NCBI GenBank assembly: GCA_037367405.1
Contig: JAZKJV010010760.1
Coordinates: 884,001 to 948,000, forward strand
Direction of reading: 5' to 3'
DNA from: Ottelia alismoides
Lineage: Eukaryota > Streptophyta > Magnoliopsida > Alismatales > Hydrocharitaceae
DNA: 64,000 bases
Shown: piece by piece, positions 49,681 to 61,124 of the stretch
Numbering within the stretch: the stretch's first letter is position 1
How the letters are laid out: each line of letters begins with the position of its first letter
Position numbers and translations under genes: made by a program
Notes under the pieces: generated by a model
Databases searched by the model: none
Told to the model about the DNA's origin: nothing
The model's input: only the letters and a program-made list of their open reading frames with translations

Positions 49681-50485
49681 TCAATGGACTAGTATTTCTG
49701 AAATTTCAAATCTTACAGACTTGTGAATATTGTATTCAAAGTAAAAATATCAAACACCTCCTTCTCTGGGAATGGTGTAATATGCTAAGGTATCCAAGAT
49801 CTCATACATATTGATGTACGCGGATCATCTTGTATCATAATAAACATCAAGGATATGTTATATCAATTGATGATTTTTGTGATATGGGATTTCTTCCCTT
49901 CACCTTTAAAATGTTCAAATATTTCATAATTTTGATTTAGAACCAAAGTTTGAAGGAAGATTCAATGAATTTAATCTAACCAAGGTTGCAAGTACCTATT
50001 AGATAAAATCCAAGGAATATCTTATGGAGAAAGGAATATCATTCCTATCTCACTCCTCCTAATACACATAAATATAATAGAGTTATAGGGAGATACAATT
50101 GGATAATGTGTGACATGATTTAATCAATGATGAATATTAGCATACTTTCCTCTTAGTTTCTAGGTATATATGTAGTAGAGAGTACAATATATATCCTCAA
50201 TAAGATTCCATGCAAATCTAAACTTGAAACCCTCATAAGATATGGTATGGAACCTAGCCTATTATTGGACATTTGAGGATTTAGGGTTACTTTGTCCATA
50301 ACCAAATCATGGATGCAAGTAAGTTGGAATCTAGCACCAGAGAGTGCTACTTCATTAGGAAAATAAAGGATGGTATTCTATACCTACTTTATGATCTCAA
50401 GATTCTTAGATATCTTCTCTAAGGATATGATTCTTAGAGGATGACTTTCTTCATAATCAAGATGAAAAAGAAGTAAAAGAACTCA
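49681..50485 (+). pseudogene. Copia B integrase remnant
   Basis: At about 49710-49900 one frame reads TCEYCIQSKN, the second half of the integrase zinc-binding HHCC, followed by a changed-frame HIDVRG-like strand (about 49810) and DDFCDMGF (about 49865). This is the order seen in Copia integrases. The copy is broken by stops. The catalytic core cannot be traced beyond its first strand. Confidence 0.6.
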
Positions 50486-51660
50486 TTGAATCTTGATAAG
50501 ATAATGAGGCTCCTGAAATCGGAAACTAAAAGTATAATTATATATGAAAGATTCATACCTCTTCAAATTAGTTTGAGGGTGGTAAGTCTACCTAAAGGGT
50601 ATGAATTCCATGTATCAGTTAAGCCTGACAATGATCTAACTTTATGTGATGAAGCTTATGAAGATCATGACATGGAAAGATGTATGTTAGTAATAAAGTC
50701 TAAAGTAGACTTCATATATAAGTATTGTATATGGACCCTAGAGGATCCATCTATAAGGGTAAAACCTGTTAGGTGTAAATGGATCTTCAAGAGAAAGAGG
50801 GAAGCTGATGAGAAGGTAGATACCTTCAAAGCACGGTTTGTATCCACAAGATACACACAAAGAGAATACATTTCTTGCAATAAGACTTGCTCTTCATTGA
50901 CATGCTTAAACCCATTAGAATATTGCTAACTATTGCTACACAACTTGACTATGACATCTTAATGATGGAAGTCAGGATTGCATTCCCCTATGATTACCTC
51001 TCTGAGGATATTCATATGAAGTAGACCTAGGGATTCATAATATAGGAAATCAAGGTGTCAAAGCTGAAGAACTCCATCTATGGGCTCAGATAAGCATCTA
51101 GTAGTTGGAGCATCAGAATTAATGAAATTATAAAGGTTAAGATTTCTTACAAAATCTTGATGAACCATGTAAAGCTTAGTGGGAGTTCCAATGAGCTTAT
51201 CGTGCTAAAGGTAGATAATATCCTAATCATTTGTAATTATATAAGGAAGATAATAAGTGTTTTATAATGTGGTTGTCCATACCTTAAGACAAAGGATCTC
51301 GAGGATACCTCTCAGATCTTAGTTGTGAAGTTGTTCAGATACAAAGAGAAGAGGGCATTAGAATTGTCACATTAGTGGTACACCTTGGACATATTCCGTT
51401 TTTGGAAAAAAAAACCCAAGGAAGGCCTCCTTCCATTAAGATATGGTACGGGCCTATCTGAAGGGATAACACCTCAAAGAGTTGAAGAAGTAAATGCTAA
51501 AACTTCTTGCCCTTGCGCATCAGTTATGAGAAGCATGGTGTATACTAGATGTGTACAAAAGTTAGATGTCTACCATGTAGTCGGAGTAATAAACTGTTAC
51601 TCATCCTACTATGGAGATAAAACACTTGATTGTTGTAATAAAGTTTGATCATCAAGAACT
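50486..51660 (+). pseudogene. Copia B reverse transcriptase remnant
   Basis: A 147-codon frame from 50486 holds the RT N-terminus: IKSKVDFIYKYCIWTLEDPS, RVKPVRCKWIFKRKREADEK, VDTFKARFVSTRYTQRE. It then loses register. Later pieces read LKNSIYGLR.ASSSW, then KVDNILII at 51208 where YVDDILLI is expected, and a VMRSMVYTRC segment equivalent to GSLMYAMLCTRPD. The two changes in the YVDD box plus several stops mean no activity. RNase H after about 51660 cannot be followed. Confidence 0.85.
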
Positions 51661-52015
51661 TAAGACTTTATAGATAGTCATCTAAAAGCCTTAACTACAG
51701 ATGCCTTAGGAGATAGTGATCTTCGGGAATAAGGGCATTCTAATAAGTATAATAGATATTAAACAAGGGTTGTAACGATTATTGAGTTGTATTGTCAAAG
51801 ACACTAACATGTTTGAGTATTCGTTGCATGATATGCAACATTCGCATTGGATGCGAGCAATGTTACTAGGAGATATGCAAGTATCGTAAAAGGACTTGAC
51901 GTAGTCCATCAGGAATAGAGTGATTGATTGACTTACCAAGTTAATTTTCTAAATATCTTATGATTAGTAAATGAGTGTGGGCTTTAAAATTAGCCCATAA
52001 TTTGCTCTTTAGGCT
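51661..52015 (+). mobile_element. Copia B RNase H position and 3' untranslated part
   Basis: No frame longer than about 25 codons and no motif. Inferred from position only. Confidence 0.5.
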
Positions 52016-52025
52016 AGTGGGAGAT
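52016..52025 (+). other. Copia B polypurine tract
   Basis: AGTGGGAGAT directly before TGTTGGACATGCG. Confidence 0.85.
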
Positions 52026-54585
52026 TGTTGGACATGCGTGCCCATGATGATCCACTGTGTAATAAATGTTATTCCAAGATTCATTCTCTGATCTCAAATG
52101 AAGAATAATTAATTTGCATAAAAGGTCCATTATTACAATTAGGGTTATGTACCATGGCCATCTTAATGATCATATAACTATTTATTCAATTATTGAATCA
52201 TAGAAGTTAGTGCTTGGATGAATATCTAAAGAGTTAGATTGAGGACTCATCAAGCACTGTAAATGATTATTAAGAGATGATCTCTAGCCTTAGTAGGAGA
52301 TGTCATTTCTTTCTCCTTTGGCAGATATCTGACCGACAATTTAATGCAAGTCCTCTACATTAGAATATAGATTCAGAGGTGTCAGATAAGTTAGGTCAAA
52401 GAGTTGACTTAGTGAGAAAGAGACAACCAAGATGTATGTCTATTTTGTCACAATATAGGCTTCCATCCTCTGATCAGAGATAGATGTGTTACAATAAGTC
52501 TGAGTATGTACATTTGGCAGACCGATAGATTGACGATCTAATCAAGGTCTATACATTGGTGAGCTAGTGTGCATACAAGGGCATATAAGTAATATGATCT
52601 CTCAAAGGGAACATACAGGTTCAATACTGAACTGTAAGACATGAGCTCACTCATGAGTTACTGGGAATCAAATTCTATGTACGGTCATCTCTCTTTGGAA
52701 ACTTGACTAAATTTATAGGTTTTATATAAGCATTTGGTAAGGATATGATCAATACTTGGGGTGTCATATATGCTTTTGGAAAGTATATGATCGATATAAA
52801 CTCTCAATGATTAAATGAGAAACTTAATGATAAAAGCGTGAAGGAGACAATTTAAATAAGATCTAAAACTTCAGGTTTATTCTAGGTCTTCTGGTATGTA
52901 GGATGTACAGGTTTTAGGAATACCGGAGGGGGATGTGATCATAAATGATAGTATAAGCATGACACTTCCATTTTGAGGGAGTGATGAAACATGACTGAAT
53001 TTTAGTGATTCCTCTCAATAGAGAAGTAATATGATCTTAGACTAAATATTGGACATTGATCTGAATACGATTCATATCCAATGAGCAGATTAGCTATACA
53101 GCTTTGATTTAATCAAACACATTTAGGAGGTCCCCTTGATCTCGATATGAGATATCATTTCATTATCCAAGTCACTATACATGGAACGTACAATCACCTT
53201 GTCCTTATCTCCAAGTATCCGCAAGGAAAGCGCATTATTCTTGAAAGAGTTAAAGAATAATTCCATTGATAAATGTGTATCCAAGCATTGAGAAATGGAT
53301 AAATAAATGTGATTTAATTATAATGAATAATGTTAACCTCATTCATTTTATTTAGATGCATAAGAATGATGATCCCATATAATTAAATGTGATTTAATTA
53401 TCATGGATATGGATAATGTGGATAGCACTATCAATAATATTCATATATATTATAAACGTGATTTATAATAAATAAGAGAGAGCTATTTGTAAATAACATT
53501 TATAACTTAAAATGTTGATGTAATTTGGATTCACATTGGACAATTAATTGAAAATGTAATTTACATTTTATTTTAGGTTGTAAATATGATTCACAAATTT
53601 CCAATGACATGATTGATATTTCACAAATTAATTTGGAATTATTTTTGTGAGATAATTTACAACAAAAGTTGTTGTAAATATTGAAGGGTTATATGAGATA
53701 GCATATCTCACATAATTGGAAAAAGGAGGCACCTTCCTTATGAGGAGGATGGAGGACCACCTTGAGTCCTACTTCAAGTGTGGTTGTCCGCTCTTCATTA
53801 GGAAAGGGTTTTGCCTCTTTCCTATTCCTTCATTGCTTATTGATTTGATAGAATTAATTTATATTGATAATTATTTAATATATTTTTTATTAAATTAAAT
53901 TAATTACCGTTGTGTTCTTACAACAAAATCATGGCCATAAAAGAAAACGCACATCAATCTCTACCATTGGATTTGTATTGTCCATGGATTGAGCTCCATG
54001 GACTCCCAAACTAATATAAAAGAAGAGGCAACCCAAGCTCTTCATTTTAGACAAAATAATAAAAAGCTCTCTCTCTCTCTCATAATCATCATACATGCCC
54101 CCCTCTCTAGAGTGGTCGTCCACTCTAAGCCCTTGAGGGGATTGCCGTCGTTGCCACACCTTTATGCCGCCGTTTCAATCGCTCGTGGATCTCTGTCTCC
54201 TTCGATACACCTCGATCATGAAGAAGACAACATATCTCATGTGACGAGATCAGGAGTTTCACCACATAGATTATTGACTTGGTTTATGTGGAGCATGTGT
54301 TTCATCAACGTGCTCACAAACGTCTCCTCCATTGGATTGGACTTAAGACTAGAGGTCTCTTACTTTATACAATCGATCACAACCATGCATCAAGTGGTAC
54401 TCCTATATCTACTTTGTGGTTTAGATGAAACTAACCAAGAACTATTCTTGGATCATGTGGTTTCATCCTGTTTAAAAAATTTTAAATTATGTTGCCCTGC
54501 GCACCAAGTACGGCTAGTCGCTCCTGATCGCAAATGATGCGATCTCCACACTTCTGTGACGCGCTTATTTTCTCCACAACCTTCA
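52026..54585 (+). mobile_element. Copia B 3' LTR
   Basis: 2,560 bp, TGTTGGACATGCG..AACCTTCA. It diverges from the 5' LTR exactly after CTTCA, where the 5' copy enters the primer site. It holds a GGACCACCTTGA / TTCAAGTGTGGTTGTCC hairpin at 53752-53788 and TATAAAAG at 54015-54022. A 182-codon frame at 53989-54537 has no homology and is broken in the sister LTR. Confidence 0.9.
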
Positions 54586-54926
54586 TATATGTAAAGGGAT
54601 AGATTGAGGACTCATCAAGCATTGTCAAATGATTGTTAAGAAAGGATCTCCAGCTTGAGAAAGAGATGGCAATATATCTCTAAAGTTTGATATCTAACTG
54701 ATCTCTTGATGAAGGTCCTCTGCATAGGAATAGAGATTTGGAGGTATCAGATAAGTTAGGTCATATAGGTAACATAACAAGATTGATATAACCAAGATCT
54801 ATGTCGTATACAATCACAATATAGCCACACAACCTCTGATCGAAGACATATATATTACTATTTGTTTAAGTATGCACATTACGAAGATCATTATACTATC
54901 AAGGTTTATACACTGGCGAGCTTATG
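54586..54926 (+). mobile_element. Copia C 3' LTR, remainder
   Basis: Continues the Copia C LTR after the Copia B insertion (GATTGAGGACTCATCAAGCA at 54602, compare 52233-52255). It stops at about 54926 (CACTGGCGAGCT), where Tat-C-type LTR sequence starts. Confidence 0.75.
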
Positions 54927-57900
54927 AATATGCATTTCATCATTTTTATTCATTTATTTTAGCTTAATATCCCTTATAAAACACCTGTATATAATACTAA
55001 CTCTATATTCTTACAAACTTGCATCTGTGTTTAAATATTGTACATATATTGTTATTTTAACCTAAAATAAATAAATAAAGAAATAAAGGAAAAATAAAGA
55101 AAAGAGAGAGAGAATGTTTATATGTAATAAATATAGACTGACCCGAACCCTGAGAGAAGGTCAAGACTTGACCTGATCAACTAGGAATAAAGTAGGGGGA
55201 GATAGGGTCCATAATCAAAAAATCCAAAAAATATGTTTTGTAAATACTTCTCATTTAACTTGTCTATATTTATATAAAACTTACACTTTTTTATTTGTAC
55301 ATAATTTGACCTCATATAAATAAATAAAATCAAAAACAAAAGATGTAAATAAAAATGTTTTTAAATAATAAAAATAATTGCAAAATAAAATCATGTACAG
55401 AATAAAAGTAACCACATCCGAAAAAAGCCGTAAAGTAATAATTGAAAGACCAATTCCTGCTCCAGATGAACTCAAATTATATCAAACTTTTCCATTATGT
55501 TCTAAATTAAATTATCTTTAAAATGGCTATAGTTTCATAATTTTCTGAGTTACGGTTTGAAAGATGGTTTTCTGGGTTGGTTTGTGCAATTTTATCATTT
55601 ATTGTATATATCCATATTTATTTTTATATATATTGTATTTGTAAATATTTTTCATAATTATTTAAAATAAAAAATAAAAAATAAATAAAAATTTTAAAAC
55701 AAAAAATTAATTTCCTTATTTAAGTATGTATATAATGTACCATATGTATATAATATATATATATAATCAATTCCCTCAAATAACCACACCAAAAAATTAA
55801 ATAAATAACATTTACTATTTAATTTAATAAAGTGATGAAAATAAATAAACATTTTTTGTGTAAATAATTTTAGCATCCTTTCCTATCTTTATCTCCATTC
55901 AAATTTCCCTTATCTTTATCTCCATTCAATTTTTAATATTCAAATTCAAATTAAAATATTTTTCTATTTAATTGGCTCCTTCTCCCTCATTCTCATTTGA
56001 TCAATTTTTGGTGAGAGGAACCTAATCTCCAAGATCTTCTTGTAGTATAAAGTTGCCTAGACTCTGAGCCTTCCGGTGATAGTGAGTTAGCCTTCGTCGA
56101 GGCCATACCGACATTTTCCACTCCCACGGTGAGATCCATTTTTTTCTTGTTTTTAATCCAGGTTAATCATAGTTTAATTTTTCGCAGTTTTATTTCGTTG
56201 TCATTTTTTATTTCTATATCTTAGTTAATCATTTTTTATTACCCATCACAATTTAATCCACCATCGATTTCGATTTCATCTCATATTCTTGATCTCTCCA
56301 TGTTCACGTTCTACCTCACGCAACCTCTCACCTCCGACCACGTACGATGGCCGGAAATGGTTCCCATCCATCACCTACGTTGGAACCTCCTCATCCACCT
56401 ATCTCCATTTGATTTTTGGACCAAGCCGGGACTGCAAATTATTTTTTGCAGTTTCTGTTTGTAAATAAAAAATTTTCAGTTTCATTTTAAAAAAATAACA
56501 TAAAATATTTCTATTTCTATTTTTACAATTAAACAATTTTAAAAAATAAAAGGTTGGGGCGGTAACACTCCAGCCGCCTCCTCCCACCTTCGCCGCCTTG
56601 CCGTCAACCGTGGCCCGCTGCCTTCCAGATCCACCTCCAGCATCCCCTTGATCAGCCCTCTGACATCCTACGCCAAGCCACAATAGTAGCCCAGGTGACC
56701 CTTCACCGTCGTCGTGCAACTCCACCGATGCCTTGCTTCCTCCCATCCGTATGTGCTTCACCGCGGATCTCCCGTATGTCAAAGCCGGATCCTCCGCCCG
56801 CTTGACGCAACAACCCCTACTAACCGTAGTCTAGCCTGCTACCACGCACAAAACACACCGCCATCTCAATCACTGCCCAACCATCACTCGTGCCTATTGG
56901 AGAAGAAGAGAGAGGGGTGGTGGCCGCGCCATCCACCTCCGCCATTGCTTGCTCCTCCCCACCCGTCCTGCGTGCAGCCTCTCTGCCGACACTAGTCTTC
57001 CGCCACACCACTCATCGCTGCTCCAAAGAAGCGATGCAACTTCAGCCTCACCACCAAATGCTTGCGTGTGCCGTCCACCAACAAGTACCTCACCAACACC
57101 ATAGAAGCCCGCCGCCCACTAACTTGAGAGAGAAGACAACAAGGTGTGGCGGCTCCCTTTGTTCCCCTTCTTTGGTGTGAAGAACAAGAATGAAGTCACC
57201 CTTTCAACCCTAAGGGTGCGTTTGGTTGGGGGGTTACCCCCCACTTTGGGTGGGTAACCCCCCTAAACCCCCATTTTTAACCCACTAGTGGGACCCACTC
57301 CCTTACCATCAAAAAAATTATATATTATACCATCATATCATCTAAAAATCATAAAATATTCAACTTCTACTCACTATTCCAAACTTCAATACAATCACAT
57401 CACAACAACCACCAACTTTTTCAAATTTCAATACAATCATATCATAATAACTACCAACTTTTTCAAATTCCAATACTATCACATCACACAAACCCTTCCA
57501 ACCCTTAACCCACCAACCAAACACACAAATACAAAATCGGGTTATCTACCCCTGGATAACCTACGAACCAAACGCACCCTAAGAAATATTTTGGGGGAAA
57601 TTTACAATTTTGCCCCCAGAGATTACTGAATTTGCAATAAAGTCCTAGCCAGAGCCATAATGTGCAATGCACGCCCTCCTTGGTTAATTTGCATTCTCTT
57701 TCCATCATATATTTCTTGTCATTTTTTATGTAGAATAATAAACTATTTGCAATGCAGTCCTTCATTTCCGGACATTAAAATTGCACGTTTATTTGACTAA
57801 AATAAATATTTTTATTGCTCTGAAATTCTACAAAAAATGTGTAGACTCATGTTGTGTGCTAGATCATTATATAAATTTTTCATAAGATTTTATCATCATT

Positions 57901-58735
57901 TAAAGTAAAAAATAAAAAACATTGCATATTTCCCTATTTCAAATTCATAAATTCTGAGAAAAATAAATGTTTGCTAAAAATTCAAAAAAAATAGATTAGT
58001 TATATTCTTGTGCCTTTTAATTAATGCGTAAATTTCTTGCATTAAATATTTCTAAAACTAAAAAAATGCAAAAAATCGTAAAAATATTAAAAAAATCACG
58101 GAAAATTGTAGAAAAAATCTAAAAAGAGTTATTTCACTTTCTCTTTGTAGATAATTCATTCTAGTTTCTAGGAAAAATAATGTCAGTAATTTTTTATTTC
58201 ATTTTATTTTTAAATTTTAAAATAATAATGTTTTCTCACTGTATGAATTTTCTCCTATATTTATTCATTTTAAAAATCCTAAAAGAATCTAAAATCTTTG
58301 AGAAATTACACAACAGTAAAAATTCATCAAAATTACGCAAAGATTTTTTTTGAATATTTTTGAGTATTTTTGTCATATTTAAAAAATCCAAATAAATAGC
58401 CATTCTTTATTTTTGTATATAATTTGTTTTGAAAATTATATTTTTAAATATTATAACAATTGCAAAACTAAAAATTACTAAAAATTTTAAAATAGGAAAA
58501 TTTAAAAATAGGAAAAATATAAAAAATAAAAAGATAAAAATTCCACAAAACAAAGATAGCTAGCCATTTAGATTCCCTTTTCTTTTAATTGATTTTTTTT
58601 CGATTATTTGATAACCCTCACGAATTGTAGCCTTCTTGAGTTCGATCCTATCAGCTATACTAGTAAACTAAATAGCAAAATTCTCTTGCTACATTTTCTG
58701 TAATTATTAGCTTGAGAAAAAAAAATTTGTTACGA
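54927..58735 (+). mobile_element. Tat-C-type 5' LTR
   Basis: Begins TGAATATGCATTTCATCA, the Tat-C start (36303, minus) with a few changes. It is collinear with Tat-C to about 56430. A GC-rich part (56560-57190) follows, with compositional frames of up to 127 codons, then a MITE (57214-57579) and an AT-rich U5-like half with a GTAGCCTTCTTGAGTTCGATC block at about 58630. The right end is approximate. A clear primer binding site is not visible, although TTTGCGTTGCAACGACC at 58741 is in the right place. Confidence 0.7.
57214..57579. mobile_element. Tourist-like MITE, 366 bp
   Basis: Terminal inverted repeats GGGTGCGTTTGGTT / AACCAAACGCACCC and TAA target duplications (57211-57213 and 57580-57582). 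The interior has 2.5 copies of a 42-bp repeat (units at 57387, 57429 and 57471). No transposase. Same superfamily as 29283-29434 but a different internal sequence. Confidence 0.9.
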
Positions 58736-58938
58736 GATTCTTTGCGTTGCAACGACCACTGCACATTTATTTCATATATATGATTTAAAACCTCAGAAAA
58801 TATCGTTCAAGAAAATACATGGCGAGGGTAGTTAGGTTTCTCTTTTGAGCTGCTATTCTTTGTTATACATGATTGTTTATATTTTTCGACATTATTTCAT
58901 TATTCTTAGCCACTGTATTTTATTTCATTTTCTTGCTC

Positions 58939-58973
<35 letters not shown>

Positions 58974-60102
58974 CCTTACACATTCTTTATCTTCTCCTTC
59001 TTGCGAGGGCTCGACGAGTGAGGATGACTTTCTTAGGAGAGCCGGGACAGCCAAGTGAATCAGGTGCGGCTTGATTCTTCACCAAGCTGTAGGAGAGTGT
59101 AAGAGGATGAGAAGAAGATTTGAAGGAGACCTATTTTCTTTTAAAAAATCACATAGACTTTCCTTTATTTATTTCTAGAATTTGAACTCTTGTAAACAAA
59201 CATTCATTTGTTATGCGGTCTGTTTCGCCAAGTGCTGGTGCACTTGGGGGACCTCACCGGTTTTGTTTTCATCGCCTTATTTTTATTTGGTTCACGCAGA
59301 TTTTGTGAGGTAACTATTAATTACTTTAATTAATTTGCTTAAGCCAGATAATTAATTAGGTCCAAACACCCGAAACAGAATTTCTTTACCTATAAAATAG
59401 AGCGTAATTAGACTTAGTCAAATTTAGTTGGTTCTTGATCGTTAATAGAAGCTATTGTTAGGACGGTTCACTTGCATCATATAGGTTAGTTCATTTTTTC
59501 TGTATTTAAATTATGCACGGATCACCCTGCATTTAGAGTGTTAGCGACAAGGTATGTACCTCTAACCCATACTTCATCATTGTGTTTACCAACACATTGG
59601 CATTTCCGATCTCCTTCCATGTTTTTACTCACACAAGTTAAAAGGAAATTGGACACTTGGCAGGCGATTTATTGAAAATATTCAAACCAAGTCACAACTG
59701 CCTAAAATTGGGACTGCTAATATCACTTGTACTACTAAAATAAAATGTAATTGATTCACATCATTCTTTTGGGAGAGCAACACCCTCGTTGTATTCGTAT
59801 TTAATTTCTCGCGTACGCATTAGTGCCCCAATCCCATAAGCCAACCTAAGTGTTTGTACAACTTTGTGTTTGATCACCTTACTCTAAAATTGACAAGATA
59901 ATTAACTGAATCTTTACGGTCTGCAAATTACTCTGAGTAGGTGAATTGGGGGGTTGCATTGTAATTGTATATCCTTGGTGTTGAGTTGGTTACAATCATT
60001 TTCTCAAGATCATTAGCAATCACTAAAAAAATAAGAAAATCATAAAAAAAATCACCATCGCCCAGGTTTTCTCTCCCTCCCACACTTAACTCCGAGTGTC
60101 AA
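58736..60102 (+). mobile_element. Interior leader of the last Tat-type element
   Basis: Shares the GCGAGG..GAGGATG.CTT.TTAGGAG and CACTTGGGGGACCTCACC blocks with the Tat-B leader. No coding frame recognised. A (TA)13 run lies at 58943-58968. Confidence 0.65.
58943..58968. repeat. (TA)13 microsatellite
   Basis: Uninterrupted TA dinucleotides. Confidence 0.95.
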
Positions 60103-60850
60103 ATGCTGTCCAATATTTCCGAAGCTCAAATCCCTTCACACTGGCAGGTCAATGATCTCTTTGATTTTGACCAAGATTTCTTCGAGCCCAATATTCCTAA
60201 TCCATTGATGGTTTTTGTTCTACTTCGAGAGAGAACCTGTTATTTGAATATAATCATTCATTCTCCCCCTCAGATTATCGTGATTTCTCACATCTCCCTG
60301 AGGGTTATGCGCGAGCGGTGTGTACTTTGTACTGGATTTCACTTCTTGATTGTGCATCCGATCTATCGTATCACGAGACTGAGTCTTCTGATTATTCTGA
60401 GTGTTTTGATTCTTCTGATTCTTCTGAGTTTTTTGAACTTGATCTCTCTTCTCTCCTTGACCACCCTCACAGGGATGAGCCGACCCTTGAGTTATTCCAT
60501 GCTATACCTGATCTCTATTCCTTACATGCAACACATATCTGCTTCCTTATTGAGTCTCATGATCTTGAACTTCCACACATTTCGAGACGGTGATTGACGA
60601 AGGGGATTCCAAGACAGATCCTTCCTTCTCCACATTCCATTTTTTCAGCTCCAACCATTCACTCCACTCTGACAATGAGCCGAAGATTTCTTTTGTGCTA
60701 CGAGTGTCTGATTTTATCTACACATCTATTTATCCGATAACAGACACCCGCCTGATTGCCTATATAGTGTCATCCTTGTTGACCACGTTGTTGTTCTCAC
60801 ACCGAGACAACAACGACAGTACGGTATTCGCATTACAGATGACGTCTTGA
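60103..60850 (+). pseudogene. Gag-position remnant of the last Tat-type element
   Basis: Coding-like sequence over three frames. ATG at 60103 reads MLSNISEAQIPSHWQVNDLF..QDFFEPNIPNPL. The frame changes near 60205 to NHSFSPSDYRDFSHLPEGYA, then ETESSDYSECFDSSDSSEFF and HPHRDEPTLELFHAIPDLYS. It changes again near 60585 to VIDEGDSKTDPSFST and on to the stop at 60850. The protein is acidic, Ser-rich and aromatic, and faintly like the acidic part of the Tat-A Gag-position protein. No known domain. The 164-codon frame that simply runs on from 60103 goes out of register and turns Ile/Leu-rich. Confidence 0.55.
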
Positions 60851-61124
60851 ACCTTGATACTTCATTGTCCAAGCCTTTACACGCAATTGGGCACGTAAAC
60901 TCTAGTGCTTGTTGAGAGGCACCTCAACAATGTCTACCTTGTAATATGTGTTTTGTCTTTATTAGCTCCTTCCTTCTTCCATTTAACATTCACCTGTTGT
61001 CTATATCTGCATGCTATAATTAGGATGTACGTTATCCTAAGTATAGGGGGTGAATGATTCGAGTTTTTCATATTTCATCCTGTTCATCACTCTTGTTGTT
61101 GCATATACTTAGGGATACCCTACT
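60851..61124 (+). mobile_element. 3' interior of the last element with one hairpin/polypurine module
   Basis: At 61016-61046 ATTAGGATGTACGTTATCC continues into TAAGTATAGGGGG, a hairpin (TTAGGAT/ATCCTAA) followed by a purine tract, as in the Tat-A array. A weaker ATACTTAGGGATACCC lies at 61104-61120, just before the LTR. Confidence 0.7.

Larger units (their letters stand above)
43194..54585 (+). mobile_element. Copia B, full-length decayed Ty1/Copia element
   Basis: 11.4 kb with LTRs at 43194-45858 and 52026-54585, a tRNA-iMet-type primer site at 45861 and a polypurine tract at 52016. It is inserted in the 3' LTR of Copia C, a member of the same family. No convincing target duplication is left (GGTAA on the left, TATAT on the right). 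Gag and Pol are full of stops. Confidence 0.88.

Noticed and set aside
53989..54537. 182-codon frame in the Copia B 3' LTR
   Set aside because: It lies wholly in the LTR. The 5' LTR counterpart (45264-45608) is shorter and ends differently. No motif.
60103..60597. 164-codon frame taken as one protein with a hydrophobic, membrane-like C-terminal half
   Set aside because: The Ile/Leu-rich half is an off-frame reading. Acidic, codon-like sequence continues in the neighbouring frame, so this is a frameshifted Gag-position remnant and not an Env-like protein.
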